The notes below the pieces were generated by a model. That model was not told the DNA's origin and searched no databases. It was given only the letters and a program-made list of their open reading frames with translations. 64,000 bases of DNA. Origin: Gammaproteobacteria bacterium. GTDB lineage: Bacteria > Pseudomonadota > Gammaproteobacteria > VBWC01. The stretch is taken from positions 1-64,000 of the forward strand of contig VBWC01000008.1 of assembly GCA_006218035.1 (NCBI GenBank), given 5' to 3'. Position numbers and translations under genes: made by a program. Positions within the stretch are counted from its first letter, which is position 1. Each line of letters starts with the position of its first letter. This document shows, in pieces, positions 26,978 through 35,575 of the stretch.

Positions 26978-28186
26978 TCAAAAAGAAGTTCCGGCCCACA
27001 ACCACAACTTGTCCGTATCCGTCGCAAACCCGTCCGCGCTGTAGCCGGCGTACTTGATACCGACGCTGTAGTCCTTCGCGAGCTTGGTCGCCGCCAGCAG
27101 ATCGATTTCAGAACCGTAATCGGACCCGCCCTGGTCCGCCGAGAAGTCGTGATAAATGGCCGCGAGCTTGACGCCCTTGACCGTCGACTCCACCGAGAAA
27201 TACAGATCTTCAAGGCCGTTCGCCGGCGTTGTCAGGAACTTGTCCGCCCAGCCGTTGAACGCGTGCTTGGTTGCCAGCGGCGTCTGGAACGAATACACGC
27301 CGTCGCCCGAGAGCAGTTCATAGCCGAGTTTGAAAGTCGTTGCCTTCATCCCGACACCTGCCTCCACGAGCATATAGTCCGCATCCACGGTAGACGGCGC
27401 GTCGGCGTAGTCCGACTGGGACGCGTATTCGGCCGCGTAAACCGCCTTAACGCCCTCCGACATGTCCGCGGCGCCGCTGAAGCGCACGCCGAGCGTCTGC
27501 GAATCGGTCGCCGTTTCGAAGTCGAACAGATAGGCATAAGCCGTCAGCGTACCGACCTTGACACCGCCGTAGGACGCGTTGAGCAGATGCAGCGCATCGG
27601 ACTCCAGATTCACGCCGGTGATCGTGTTGACGTTGGTGAGATACGCGTAGTTCAACGTGGTATCGGCGAGCGACTTGTTGACGATGGCGACGCCGTCATA
27701 GGTCTGCTCGTTCTGCCGCCAGCCGACGTTGCCGATGAAGCGCGCGTTGTCGTAAATGATGCGCTGCCGTCCGGCGCGCAGCCTGGTATCCGCAATGGCG
27801 GAATATTCGAGAAACGCCTGATTGACCTCGGTACCCTCCGGATCGGCGACCACCGGATAAGTGGCTTTTCCGTTTAAAGTGCTGTTGTACCGCTCCGCGC
27901 CAAGTACAGAGACGTCCTCGAATTCGACAAAGGCTCCCGCACCGTAAAACGGCCCGGTTGCATAACCAAGGAGCGTACGTATCGTCGAGGCTCCCGCCTG
28001 CTCGGCGAGCCCGTCCTGATCGACGTATTCGTAGCGATAACGAATATCGCCCGATGCCTTGCCTTCCGCAACCGCCTGTCGCAGCGTATCGGCCGCTGCC
28101 GCCCCCGAAAACACCAGCGACATGCCGGCTGCCGCCAAGGACAACATACTTACTGCCTTTACCTTCTCTATATGTGGATGACTCAT
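26978..28186 (-). CDS. Outer-membrane porin of the alginate-export (beta-barrel) type, copy 1
   Basis: About 402 residues from ATG 28186 (AGAGGA upstream). The signal peptide ends near SGAAAA-DTLRQ. The mature part is a beta-barrel with alternating strands (IRYRYEYVDQDG, FVEFEDVSVLG, RQRIIYDNARF) and a terminal Phe (LWLWAGTSF), the outer-membrane assembly signal. It is placed ahead of nasT-nrtABD, so it probably lets nitrate or another anion cross the outer membrane. A diverged paralogue lies at 31806. Exact substrate unknown. Confidence 0.88.
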   Translation of the reverse strand: MSHPHIEKVKAVSMLSLAAAGMSLVFSGAAAADTLRQAVAEGKASGDIRYRYEYVDQDGLAEQAGASTIRTLLGYATGPFYGAGAFVEFEDVSVLGAERYNSTLNGKATYPVVADPEGTEVNQAFLEYSAIADTRLRAGRQRIIYDNARFIGNVGWRQNEQTYDGVAIVNKSLADTTLNYAYLTNVNTITGVNLESDALHLLNASYGGVKVGTLTAYAYLFDFETATDSQTLGVRFSGAADMSEGVKAVYAAEYASQSDYADAPSTVDADYMLVEAGVGMKATTFKLGYELLSGDGVYSFQTPLATKHAFNGWADKFLTTPANGLEDLYFSVESTVKGVKLAAIYHDFSADQGGSDYGSEIDLLAATKLAKDYSVGIKYAGYSADGFATDTDKLWLWAGTSF

Positions 28187-28365
28187 GATGTTCCTCTGCA
28201 CTTTCCGCTAATCGCGTAAGCCCCGCGCTACCTGTCGCGCCGATACAAGACCAGCGCGCATCGCGCACCCGAATGCCTGTCACTGCGGCAGCGTTGCCGG
28301 GAGATGCGTCGTCACATCCATTCAGAGAAAGCACATCGCATTTATTCTCGATACACGCGGCGTAT

Positions 28366-28381
28366 TGCCAGATGCATGCCA
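28366..28381 (-). promoter_or_regulatory. Candidate sigma-54 promoter for the porin-nasT-nrt operon
   Basis: On the minus strand TGGCATGCATCTGGCA matches 10 of 12 fixed positions of TGGCACG-N4-TTGCA with correct spacing. It would start a leader of about 170 bases before the porin. The motif is also nearly palindromic, so a regulator site is an alternative. Confidence 0.4.
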
Positions 28382-28453
28382 ACCTGTCCGCTACCCAAAA
28401 GATCAATCAGATACGCGCTCTGGCAGGCATCGGGCGATTTTCCGGGCGTATCA

Positions 28454-28503
28454 CGCACCAATAGTGGCTCGTCGCGCACCGATCCTGACCGGTGCTGGTG
28501 CGC
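28454..28503. promoter_or_regulatory. Inverted-repeat cluster, possible NtrC-like enhancer
   Basis: GCACCAATAGTGGC and, nearby, GCGCACC...GGTGCGC arms. The NtrC consensus is GCACC-A-N5-T-GGTGC, so these are imperfect. The position about 75-120 bases upstream of the candidate sigma-54 site fits an enhancer. Confidence 0.3.
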
Positions 28504-28668
28504 GGCGCGCCGGACCATGCGCCGGGCACGATCGTAAATATTTCACAAGGAAGCTGTGCGTTATCTCATCGCCGCAAGTCCGGCCGGACACGACAATGTC
28601 TCCCGTACCGCAACGCATGCGGAAGGCAATCCAGCCATCAGGAATCACAACATCGGGAGATCTGCATC

Positions 28669-29571
28669 ATGTCACAACTTGCCGTTCGACAAATTGAAGA
28701 AACATGGACCCCGCCGGCCAGGGAATATCTCGACCGGAAGTTCCGTATCGACGCCGAGCTCAGCATCCAGGGCCAGCGTCTGGACAAACTGAACAAGCTC
28801 TCGTCGATCCTGGAAAACCTGCCGGCGGAGCGTATCGCTCGCGAAAGCGAAAAACTGGAAAGCGCGCTCAAGAACGTGCACGGCTTCACCAGGGCGATAC
28901 TCGATCACATGCAGAAGCTGCATAAAGACTACGAGAAGGCGGTCATGAAGCTGGCGCTGACCGGGAAAGTGTCCAAACAGGGATATACCAACTATCTGGT
29001 ACAGGGCTGGTATCACACGCGCTATACACCAACCTTCGAGCGCCTGTTTACCGATCGCCTCGCCGGCCACATGAAGGACAACGGCGTCTCCATGGCGCAT
29101 GTCAATTCCCAGGAAAACAAGTTCATGAAGATGCTGGAGCACGACATCGACGAAGAGGAAGGTCATGAGCTCTGGGCGCTGCAGGACATTCTGCACATGG
29201 GAAAACGCGACGCGATCGACGTATACAGCGATGTCTATCCGGAAACCAAGGCGCTGGTCGCGATCCAGTTTGACCGCCTGGCACGCAAGCCGTTCGTCGG
29301 GTTTCTCGGCTACTCGTTCTATCTGGAATTCTTCATCGCCCAGCATTCGCCGAAATTCGTCAAGCTGCTGACCAAGCTGTTCAACTCGGATCGCTCGGAC
29401 AACGCGTTCATCTACTACCACTACCTCGTCGACCAGGGCCACTCCATCGACAACATCGAGGTGCTGAACACGCTCGTCACCACCGAGGAGGATTACCGCG
29501 AGGTCATCGATCACATGAACACTGTGCACATGCTCTACAAAGGGCTGTCGCTGCGGTCGTTCGAGTCATAG
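28669..29571 (+). CDS. Heme-oxygenase-like diiron protein (iron-containing redox enzyme family)
   Basis: A 300-residue, mostly helical protein from ATG 28669 (GGGAG upstream); an open frame further upstream is non-coding. Residues about 155-175 read LEHDIDEEEGHELWALQDIL, and residues about 255-262 read HYLVDQGH, the H-x3-D-x2-H motif of heme-oxygenase-like diiron oxidases. Known members use O2 and two irons to cleave or oxidise amino acids and fatty acids (UndA, BesC, SznF groups). Soluble and cytoplasmic. The acyltransferase follows after 62 bases. Substrate unknown. Iron loading is inferred from motif only. Confidence 0.78.
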   Translation: MSQLAVRQIEETWTPPAREYLDRKFRIDAELSIQGQRLDKLNKLSSILENLPAERIARESEKLESALKNVHGFTRAILDHMQKLHKDYEKAVMKLALTGKVSKQGYTNYLVQGWYHTRYTPTFERLFTDRLAGHMKDNGVSMAHVNSQENKFMKMLEHDIDEEEGHELWALQDILHMGKRDAIDVYSDVYPETKALVAIQFDRLARKPFVGFLGYSFYLEFFIAQHSPKFVKLLTKLFNSDRSDNAFIYYHYLVDQGHSIDNIEVLNTLVTTEEDYREVIDHMNTVHMLYKGLSLRSFES

Positions 29572-29633
29572 GCAATCGTACAGGGCGGCGGTCCAGGACC
29601 GCTGCCCTGTTAAGGACACAGGGAGTTATCGCA

Positions 29634-30350
29634 ATGTTAGGCCAACTCACGCAGGAATCCGGCAACAAGGTACAAATCCATATTGTCGAACCCGGCACGC
29701 CGCTGTTTCAACAAGGGCGCGCGCTGGCCAAGTCCGCCTACTACGACATCTGGGGTACCAAGAAGATGTCGGATGATTACGATGCGGGTATCGTGATTGT
29801 CGCCGACGGCGAGGTCGTCGCAAACCTGAACATACGCCTGCGCGACAACCACCGTCTGCTGCCCAGCGAGCGGTTCTTCCGGCCAAAACACTGGCAGGAC
29901 TATTTCGACGGCAATCCGTTGAAGGTCGCGGAGATGTGCAGCCTGGCGGTCGACAAGCACTGCAACGGCCCGGTACGGGCGGTCGCGTTCGCCGGCCTGA
30001 TCATCGGCAGCCATATTATCGCCAACGCACACGGCCTTGATCTTTACACCACCGTACAGCGCGACTTTCTGATCAAGCGCCTGCAAAAGGCCTATCAGTA
30101 TAAATTTATCGCCAACGAGGTCATCAAGGAACCGTGCGCCGATGTGCCGGATGACCGCTACTGGTCACAGAACCCTCTGCCGCGGCTTTACTATGTCTAT
30201 CCGCAGGACATGCAGACGGTCATGGCAAGCTTCCGGCTGATCTGCAGTCTGATATGCAACGACGTCGGCATCTACTATCTAAACCGGGCGCATTCGGCGG
30301 CCGAGATCGGCGATACGCTGATCGCTCCTGCAACAGCGGCGGTCGCCTAG
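29634..30350 (+). CDS. LuxI/FeeM-like GNAT-fold N-acyltransferase
   Basis: A 238-residue protein (GGGAG before ATG 29634). The region 22-70 (GRALAKSAYYDIWGTKKMSD, then DYDAGIVIVADGEVVANLNI) and LLPSERFF with AEMCSLAVDKHCNGP follow the layout of autoinducer synthases and long-chain N-acyl amino-acid synthases: substrate loop, central strands, then an E-x-C/S strand. The middle of the C-terminal half (AFAGLIIGSHIIANAHGLDL) packs the acyl site in relatives. It would transfer an acyl group from CoA or ACP to an amine. The family assignment rests on pattern, not alignment. It sits between the diiron protein and a small membrane protein in one operon. Confidence 0.65.
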   Translation: MLGQLTQESGNKVQIHIVEPGTPLFQQGRALAKSAYYDIWGTKKMSDDYDAGIVIVADGEVVANLNIRLRDNHRLLPSERFFRPKHWQDYFDGNPLKVAEMCSLAVDKHCNGPVRAVAFAGLIIGSHIIANAHGLDLYTTVQRDFLIKRLQKAYQYKFIANEVIKEPCADVPDDRYWSQNPLPRLYYVYPQDMQTVMASFRLICSLICNDVGIYYLNRAHSAAEIGDTLIAPATAAVA

Positions 30351-30632
30351 ATGAACGGGGCCGCGGTGCCGGAACTGACCACCCACGACCGGCTGCTGGT
30401 ACGCGATCTGCGCAACCAGTCGGTGCGAATTGCGTCGATGTATCTCGCAATCGCGGTGATTTCTGCCACCGGCCTCGGACTCGCCGCGCCACACTCCGCA
30501 TCAGTCATGGCGGGAATGTTTCTGTGCGGCGCGCTCGCCGGACTGGCCATCGAGAAGCTCGTCACGCGCCGCATCCGGCGAGTCGCCTGGCAGCTCTACG
30601 TCGATAGCCGCTGCCGGTTTCCGGGGGAGTGA
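30351..30632 (+). CDS. Small membrane protein (93 aa)
   Basis: Begins directly after the acyltransferase stop. Two adjacent hydrophobic segments (MYLAIAVISATGLGLAA and VMAGMFLCGALAGLAIEKL) flanked by basic residues (RRIRRVAW) form a helical hairpin with both ends inside. Family not recognised. It could hold the operon's soluble enzymes at the membrane. Confidence 0.6.
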   Translation: MNGAAVPELTTHDRLLVRDLRNQSVRIASMYLAIAVISATGLGLAAPHSASVMAGMFLCGALAGLAIEKLVTRRIRRVAWQLYVDSRCRFPGE

Positions 30633-30675
30633 TGCCATGCGGTTTGGCAAGCAATCAGTCGTCGGATGCGCTCCA

Positions 30676-30812
30676 TCCTTGTCATTCCGGCGAAAGCCGG
30701 AATCCAGTCCATCCGGTTACGACGGACCCATGCAAGCAAAAATGCAGCGGCTTCGACGGGGACTGGATTCCGGGTCGCCGCTACGCGCCGCCCGGAATGA
30801 CGGGCTAGTCAT
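30676..30812. repeat. Palindromic repeat (ATTCCGG family)
   Basis: GTCATTCCGGCGAAAGCCGG opens the element and GCCCGGAATGACGGGC closes it, with ATCCAGTCC and GGACTGGATTCCGGGT inside as a second inverted pair. It separates the small membrane protein from the reductase. Confidence 0.8.
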
Positions 30813-30845
30813 GGGTTTCGCAAGTAACGAAACAGGGGTCAAGCG

Positions 30846-31568
30846 ATGAATACAGAAAGAGTTCCACCAAAGATATACTGCAACGTCCGTGACGCGCAGT
30901 TCGTCACGACGGATATCATCCAGCTATTTTTGCGCCCCGGCGCTGATCAGACCTTCAGCTATCGCGCCGGACAATACCTGAAAATACATCTGACGCATGA
31001 ACTGACACTGCCGATCTCGATCGCGAGCGCGCCCGAACAGGGCGATGAACTCGAATTGCATATCAAGGTCAAGCGCAGCAGCGAGGTGTTTCAGGAGGTG
31101 TTCCGCCAGGCAGTCATCGATCGCGTGCTGGCGATCAGCGGTCCGTATGGCAATTGCACGCTGAACCCGGCGTCACAGCGTCCGTTACTGCTGCTCGCGG
31201 CCGGCACCGGCTTCGGCCAGATCAAGGCGCTCGCCGAAGACGCGCTGCACAAGTCCGATGGCCGCGACATACGTCTGTACTGGGGGGCGCGGCGCGAGAA
31301 AGACCTGTATATGCTGCCGTTGCTCGAACGCTGGGTGAGCCTGTGCGCGTCGTTCCGGTTTACGCCGGTGCTGTCCGACGACACCCACGGCTGGAACGGC
31401 AGAACAGGTTACGTCCAGGACGCGGCGTTACAGGAGGTGGACGATATCGCCGAACACGACGTCTACGCCAGCGGACCGCGCGAGATGGTGCTCGCGGCGT
31501 ACCAGGCCTTCGCCGCGCGCGGCTTGCCGCGACCCCATATCCATGCGGATGCGCTGGCGAATGTGTGA
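30846..31568 (+). CDS. NAD(P)H-flavin / ferredoxin reductase family protein
   Basis: A 240-residue Fre-type reductase. The FAD region is FSYRAGQYLKIHLTHELTLP with ISIASAP (R-x-Y-S replaced by L-P-I-S), and the NAD(P)H region is LLLLAAGTGFGQIKALAED and DVYASGPREMVLAAY. It has no 2Fe-2S domain, like E. coli Fre. It would pass electrons from NAD(P)H to free flavin, heme or a partner protein. In this operon it is a plausible electron source for the diiron protein. A repeat element of 137 bases lies between it and the preceding gene. Confidence 0.85.
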   Translation: MNTERVPPKIYCNVRDAQFVTTDIIQLFLRPGADQTFSYRAGQYLKIHLTHELTLPISIASAPEQGDELELHIKVKRSSEVFQEVFRQAVIDRVLAISGPYGNCTLNPASQRPLLLLAAGTGFGQIKALAEDALHKSDGRDIRLYWGARREKDLYMLPLLERWVSLCASFRFTPVLSDDTHGWNGRTGYVQDAALQEVDDIAEHDVYASGPREMVLAAYQAFAARGLPRPHIHADALANV

Positions 31569-31577
31569 ATAGAATCT

Positions 31578-31792
31578 GAACGGCCAGGGACGCGGAGAAC
31601 GCTAAGAAAGGCTCTTGAGGAAGCCCTGATCACGCGGCTAGTTGTCATTTCGAGCGCAGCGAGAAATCCTGATGGGATGGAATCGCATCGCCGTTGTTAC
31701 CACCCGGATTTCTCGCTGCGCTCGAAATGACACTTAATCAGAGCTTTCCTGAATGTCTTTTCCTTAGCGTTCTCCGCGTCCCTGGCCGTTCA
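31578..31792. repeat. Nested inverted repeat: MITE-like element inside an older palindrome
   Basis: Outer arms are 29 bases and perfectly complementary (31578-31606 and 31764-31792, core CCAGGGACGCGGAGAACGC). Inside, an element with ends AGGAAGCCCTGAT / ATCAGAGCTTTCCT (about 31617-31757) carries arms GTCATTTCGAGCGCAGCGAG...CTCGAAATGAC. The same inner element recurs at 52752-52889. Confidence 0.85.
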
Positions 31793-31805
31793 AATCCTTT
31801 TCAGA

Positions 31806-33005
31806 TCAAAACGCCGTGCTGACCCACAACCACATCTTCAGCGTATCCGCGGCAAAGCTGTCGGCGTCGTACATCGCAAGCTTGCCCCCGACATCGTAAC
31901 GACGCGCAAACGTCTGCGTGACGATGAAATCGAGCTCCGAACCGTAATCGCCGCCGCCCGAGTCCGGCGAGAAATTGTGATAAACGCCCAGCACTTTCAA
32001 TGTGCCGATGTCCGTACCCACCGACCCATAAAGATCCTCCAGTCCGGCGGCCGGCGTGGTCAGGAACATGTCCGCCCAGCCGTTGAACCCGTGCTTCGAT
32101 GCGAGCGGGGTCTGGAAACCGTAGGTACCATCGCCGCCCAGTTGCTCGTAACCGAGCATCACGGTTATGCCACTGGTGTCACCGCCGATCTCGAACGCGA
32201 AATAGTTCGCGTCGACCGAGTTCGGAGCGTCGGCGTAATCGTTCTGTATCGCCAGCTCGACGCCATAGATCAGGCTGGTCCATTGGTCATAGACCTGCTT
32301 GCCGCTGAACCGGCCGCCAAGCGTGCTCGAATCGTTCGTCCCGTCGAGATCGAGCAGATACATATAGCCGTCGATCTTGCCGAGCGGCAGTCCGGAGTAC
32401 GTGCCGTGGAACAGGTGCGACTTGGATTCCATCGTGACACCGGTCGGCGTCTGCACGTGCGTGAGAAACGCGTAGGTCAGTTCCGTATCGACCAGCATCG
32501 TGTTGACCACGGACAAGGCGTCGTAGGTCTGCTCGTTCTGGCGCCAGCTCTCGTTACCGACAAAGCGCTGGTTGGACAATGTGATGCGCTGCCGCCCGCC
32601 GCGGAACACGTTATCCGCCAGACCGTCGTACTGGATCAAAGCACGGTTGACCTCGGTCAACGGCGGGTCCTGCACGACCGTATAGGACGTCTTGCCATTA
32701 AGCGTGCTGTTGTAGAGTTCCGTGCCAACCACGGTAATATCCTCGAATTCCAGCGCCGCGGTGAAATCATAGAACGCCGCCGTCGTATAACCGAAACGCG
32801 TACGCAGCGTCGATGCATTGGCATCCTTGGAAACGGCGTCGTCATCGGCGTACTCGTAGCGATAACGCAGATCGATCGCCACCTTGCCGTCGGTGATCGC
32901 CTGGCGGATGTCATCCGCGGCGTGCGCCGGCGTCAGCGCTACTCCGGCGGCAAATACCGCGCCCGCCGCCATCACTCCTGATCGAACGATATGACCTGTC
33001 ACCAT
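31806..33005 (-). CDS. Outer-membrane porin of the alginate-export type, copy 2
   Basis: About 399 residues from ATG 33005, chosen for AAGGAG nine bases upstream. The signal peptide ends near LTPAHA-ADDIR. Strands and loops match copy 1 at shared blocks (NSTLNGK, RQNEQTYD, SFQTPLA... FNGWADMFLTTPA.GLEDLY in copy 1-like form) and it ends in Phe (LWVSTAF). Convergent with the reductase and separated by the nested repeat. It may serve the same nitrate-linked uptake or the product of the diiron operon. Substrate unknown. Confidence 0.87.
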   Translation of the reverse strand: MVTGHIVRSGVMAAGAVFAAGVALTPAHAADDIRQAITDGKVAIDLRYRYEYADDDAVSKDANASTLRTRFGYTTAAFYDFTAALEFEDITVVGTELYNSTLNGKTSYTVVQDPPLTEVNRALIQYDGLADNVFRGGRQRITLSNQRFVGNESWRQNEQTYDALSVVNTMLVDTELTYAFLTHVQTPTGVTMESKSHLFHGTYSGLPLGKIDGYMYLLDLDGTNDSSTLGGRFSGKQVYDQWTSLIYGVELAIQNDYADAPNSVDANYFAFEIGGDTSGITVMLGYEQLGGDGTYGFQTPLASKHGFNGWADMFLTTPAAGLEDLYGSVGTDIGTLKVLGVYHNFSPDSGGGDYGSELDFIVTQTFARRYDVGGKLAMYDADSFAADTLKMWLWVSTAF

Positions 33006-33210
33006 TATTCTTACTCCTTCTGCGAAAATCCGGTCCGGGGTGTGCCCGGTTGCGGGCATTGTGCCATCCAGGGAATTCAGGGTCAAAAACGTTTTCGGCA
33101 CGCGATCATTGGGCCACGCGCGACATCGCCCGGAGCTGTTTGCGTGACTTCGTGTATGCGGACCACGCTTCCGGCGTGGGATGAGTGGGGCGCAGCATCA
33201 CCCATCGCGC

Positions 33211-33287
33211 TTTCCGTAGACACCGTCACACCTCGCTACGCGAAAGCCCATGATGGGTTTCATTGCATTCCACCCCTTCTGCGCGCA
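33211..33287. repeat. Direct repeat, unit 1 of a GGGTTTCATTGCATTCCACCC family
   Basis: About 75 bases, TTTCCGTAGACACC to TTCTGCGCGC, with core CATGATGGGTTTCATTGCAT. Repeated about 150 bases downstream. Confidence 0.75.
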
Positions 33288-33362
33288 GCCCCTTGGCAAC
33301 GGTTCCCGGCGCAGCATGGGTGGAGCACCCTCCGGGTATAAACTTCGCGTAACCCATCACTC

Positions 33363-33439
33363 TTTCCGTGGACGCCGCAGCGACTCGCCACGCAAAAACA
33401 CATGATGGGTTTCATTGCATTCCACCCATCCTGCGCGCT
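33363..33439. repeat. Direct repeat, unit 2
   Basis: TTTCCGTGGACGCC to TCCTGCGCGC, with the same core as unit 1 and scattered mismatches. Two units are too few and too long to be CRISPR. Confidence 0.75.
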
Positions 33440-33459
33440 GGTTCACATGGACAATCGTA

Positions 33460-33742
33460 CGGATGGGCTGGATTCCTCGGCGGCTGTTCCCGACGCCGCT
33501 CTCGGTCCTTGCTCCCGGCAGGACTCTACCTCGCCCGTCCATGGGCTCGTACCTCCCGCATCCATGCAGTCGTGCTTTCGCAGGAATGACAGAACAGAAC
33601 CGTCATTCCGGCCAAGCGAGCAACGCGAGCGCGAGCCGGAATTCAGCCCTTATCGGAGCCGTTGCGCCACAGGATATGTAGGTCCATCGTGACTTGCGGG
33701 ACTGGATTCCGGGTCGTCGCTGAGCTTCGTCCGGAATGACGA
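33460..33742. repeat. Composite palindromic repeat cluster before moeA
   Basis: Two elements abut. At 33468-33597, GGATTCCTCGGCGGCTGTT with CTACCTCGCCCGTCCATGG, as at 24790 and 36000. At 33599-33742, GTCATTCCGGCCAAGCGAGC to GTCCGGAATGACG. Confidence 0.8.
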
Positions 33743-33841
33743 ACTCGTCGGTATCCGTCTTTATCCTCAACCCGCTTATTGCCGCCACGCACCCCGCATT
33801 CCTATAATGAGCTCCCTTCACAACCACACCGCCCCGTCGCC

Positions 33842-35065
33842 ATGTCACCACCCGCCGCCAAACTCATGAGCGAAGACGAAGCGCTGAGCCAACTGCTCGC
33901 GCACGCCCGCGCTATCGGCGATATCGAACACGTCCCCATCGAAACCGCGCTGGGTCGCGTGCTGGCCGCCGCGCAGACCTCGCCGATCGACGTCCCATCG
34001 TCGGACAACAGCGCGATGGACGGTTATGCGATCCGTCACCGCGACCTGACCGCCATCCCGGCACCATTACCGGTCTCGCAACGTATTGCCGCCGGCGCCA
34101 CCGGCACGCCGCTCGCAGCCAGCACGGCGGCACGCATCTTCACCGGCGCAGCAATTCCGCCGGGCGCGGATACGGTCGTGATGCAGGAGCACTGCACACG
34201 TGACGGCGATACCGTCACGATCAACAAACCTGTCAACGCCGGACAAAACATCCGCCGCGCCGGCGAGGACATCAAGGCTGGCACGACCATTCTTTCCGCC
34301 GGCATCCGGCTTGCGCCGCAACATCTGGGCCTCGCCGCGTCGGTCGGCTGCGCCACGCAGCCGGTCTTGCGCCGGCTGCGCGTTGCGCTGCTCATCACCG
34401 GCGATGAACTCATTACGCCCGGCCAGCCGCTGTCGCCCGGCAAGATCTACGACTCGAACCGCTATGTGCTGGCCGGGCTGTTACGCGCGTGGGGCTTCGA
34501 CGTGATCGATCCCGGCATCGTGCCGGATAGCTTCGACGCCGTCTGCGCCGCGCTGCGCGACGCCGCCGCCAACGCCGACGTCATCATCAGCAGCGGCGGC
34601 GTATCGGTCGGCGAGGAAGATCACGTGCGCAATGCGATTGAAGCGATCGGCACGCTGCAACTGTGGCGCATCGCGATCAAACCCGGCAAACCGCTCGCAT
34701 TCGGGCGCATCAACGAAACACCGGTCATCGGCCTGCCCGGCAATCCCGTGTCCGTATTCGTCACCGGTTGTCTGTACGCGCGGCCGTATCTGCTGCGCTG
34801 CCAGGGCGTCACCGACGTGCTGCCGCGTTTCCTGAGCGTGCGCGCCGCATTCAAACGCGAGCGTCCCGATTCGCGCCGCGAATACCTGCGCGCGCGCCTC
34901 ACCGGCGAAGGTACATCGATGGTCGCCGAAATCTACCCGCATCAGGGCTCTGGCGTACTCAGCTCGACGACGTGGGCGGATGGCTTCGTGCGCGTCCCGG
35001 AAAACCAGACAGTGACCGAGGGACAAATGGTCGATTACGTGCCGTTCAGCACGCTTGTGCAATAG
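33842..35065 (+). CDS. moeA: Molybdopterin molybdenumtransferase
   Basis: About 407 residues. MoeA inserts molybdate into adenylated molybdopterin, the last step of molybdenum cofactor synthesis, in the cytoplasm. Visible blocks: PSSDNSAMDGYAIR, RIFTGAAIPPGADTVVMQE, VALLITGDELITPG, KIYDSNRYVL, SSGGVSVGEEDHV, IKPGKPLAFG and GLPGNPVSVFV, all in family order. The start is placed at ATG 33842; ATG 33866 is possible and an earlier in-frame start at 33779 looks non-coding. Nitrate reductases need this cofactor, so it suits the nitrate locus. It stands alone between repeats. Confidence 0.93.
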   Translation: MSPPAAKLMSEDEALSQLLAHARAIGDIEHVPIETALGRVLAAAQTSPIDVPSSDNSAMDGYAIRHRDLTAIPAPLPVSQRIAAGATGTPLAASTAARIFTGAAIPPGADTVVMQEHCTRDGDTVTINKPVNAGQNIRRAGEDIKAGTTILSAGIRLAPQHLGLAASVGCATQPVLRRLRVALLITGDELITPGQPLSPGKIYDSNRYVLAGLLRAWGFDVIDPGIVPDSFDAVCAALRDAAANADVIISSGGVSVGEEDHVRNAIEAIGTLQLWRIAIKPGKPLAFGRINETPVIGLPGNPVSVFVTGCLYARPYLLRCQGVTDVLPRFLSVRAAFKRERPDSRREYLRARLTGEGTSMVAEIYPHQGSGVLSSTTWADGFVRVPENQTVTEGQMVDYVPFSTLVQ

Positions 35066-35072
35066 CGCTACC

Positions 35073-35130
35073 CCGTCATTCCGGCCAGGCGAGCAACGCG
35101 AGCGCGAGCCGGAATCCAGCCCGGCTATCG
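35073..35130. repeat. Half palindromic repeat after moeA
   Basis: CGTCATTCCGGCCAGGCGAG to GAGCCGGAATCCAGCCC. Only the left half of the larger element is present. Confidence 0.7.
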
Positions 35131-35146
35131 GCACCGCGCTGGAAGT

Positions 35147-35221
35147 CGCGCGCCGGATCGACGCTCAATGCAACACCGGCCCGCAACACGTCTTGTACTT
35201 CGTTGCCACTGCCGCACGTGC
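35147..35221 (-). pseudogene. Duplicated tail of the SEC-C gene
   Basis: About 75 bases nearly match 37346-37420, the 3' end of the UPF0149/SEC-C gene and the bases after it (CAACACCGGCCCGCAACAC and CTTGTACTT shared). The [13 protein letters not shown] frame is broken by one inserted base. Same orientation as the intact gene, giving direct repeats about 2.2 kb apart. Confidence 0.7.
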
Positions 35222-35242
35222 TTCTGTCCTGCGCGCCCTTGC

Positions 35243-35575
35243 TCAGGATTGAAACTCCGGCATCGCGCGTCGCATGAACTCGTCGAACAACGGCACAGTA
35301 AACGCCATCTCACCATGAGAGGGACTGTAAACCATCCCCTTCCTGATCAGATTGGCGCGTACAGGCCCCAAGGTGGTGATCTTGGCACCCAGGCGGTCGG
35401 CTATATCCCCGGTCCGGTATGGTCCGCTTCCGATCTCTGCCATGGCGCGCAGGTACTGCTTCTCCTTGGGAGTCAGTCGGTCAAAGCGCACTCGAAAAAA
35501 ATTCTCATCAAGACGTCTGGTCACAATATCTGTCGTCTCGTGGATGATCCCGCCTATACCAATTTATACATATTT
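35243..35575 (-). pseudogene. C-terminal fragment of an AAA ATPase (winged-helix end)
   Basis: The frame includes ETTDIVTRRLDENFFRVRFD, RLTPKEKQYLRAMAEIGSGP, TGDIADRLGAKITTLGPVR, IRKGMVYSP and FTVPLFDEFMRRAMPEF. These match the helix-turn-helix tail of a common ATP-binding protein of about 380-400 residues. The P-loop and all upstream parts are missing; AT-rich unrelated DNA starts at once. A 93-codon ORF (35243-35524) could still be translated from its GTG/ATG-like start. Confidence 0.65.

Larger units (their letters stand above)
28187..28668. other. Divergent regulatory region between porin and diiron gene
   Basis: About 480 bases without a supported gene. It holds the candidate sigma-54 site at 28366-28381 and a cluster of inverted repeats at 28454-28503 (see those entries). 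Confidence 0.5.

Noticed and set aside
33211..33439. Possible CRISPR array from two long direct repeats
   Set aside because: Only two units of about 75 bases with mismatches, no regular spacers, no cas genes.
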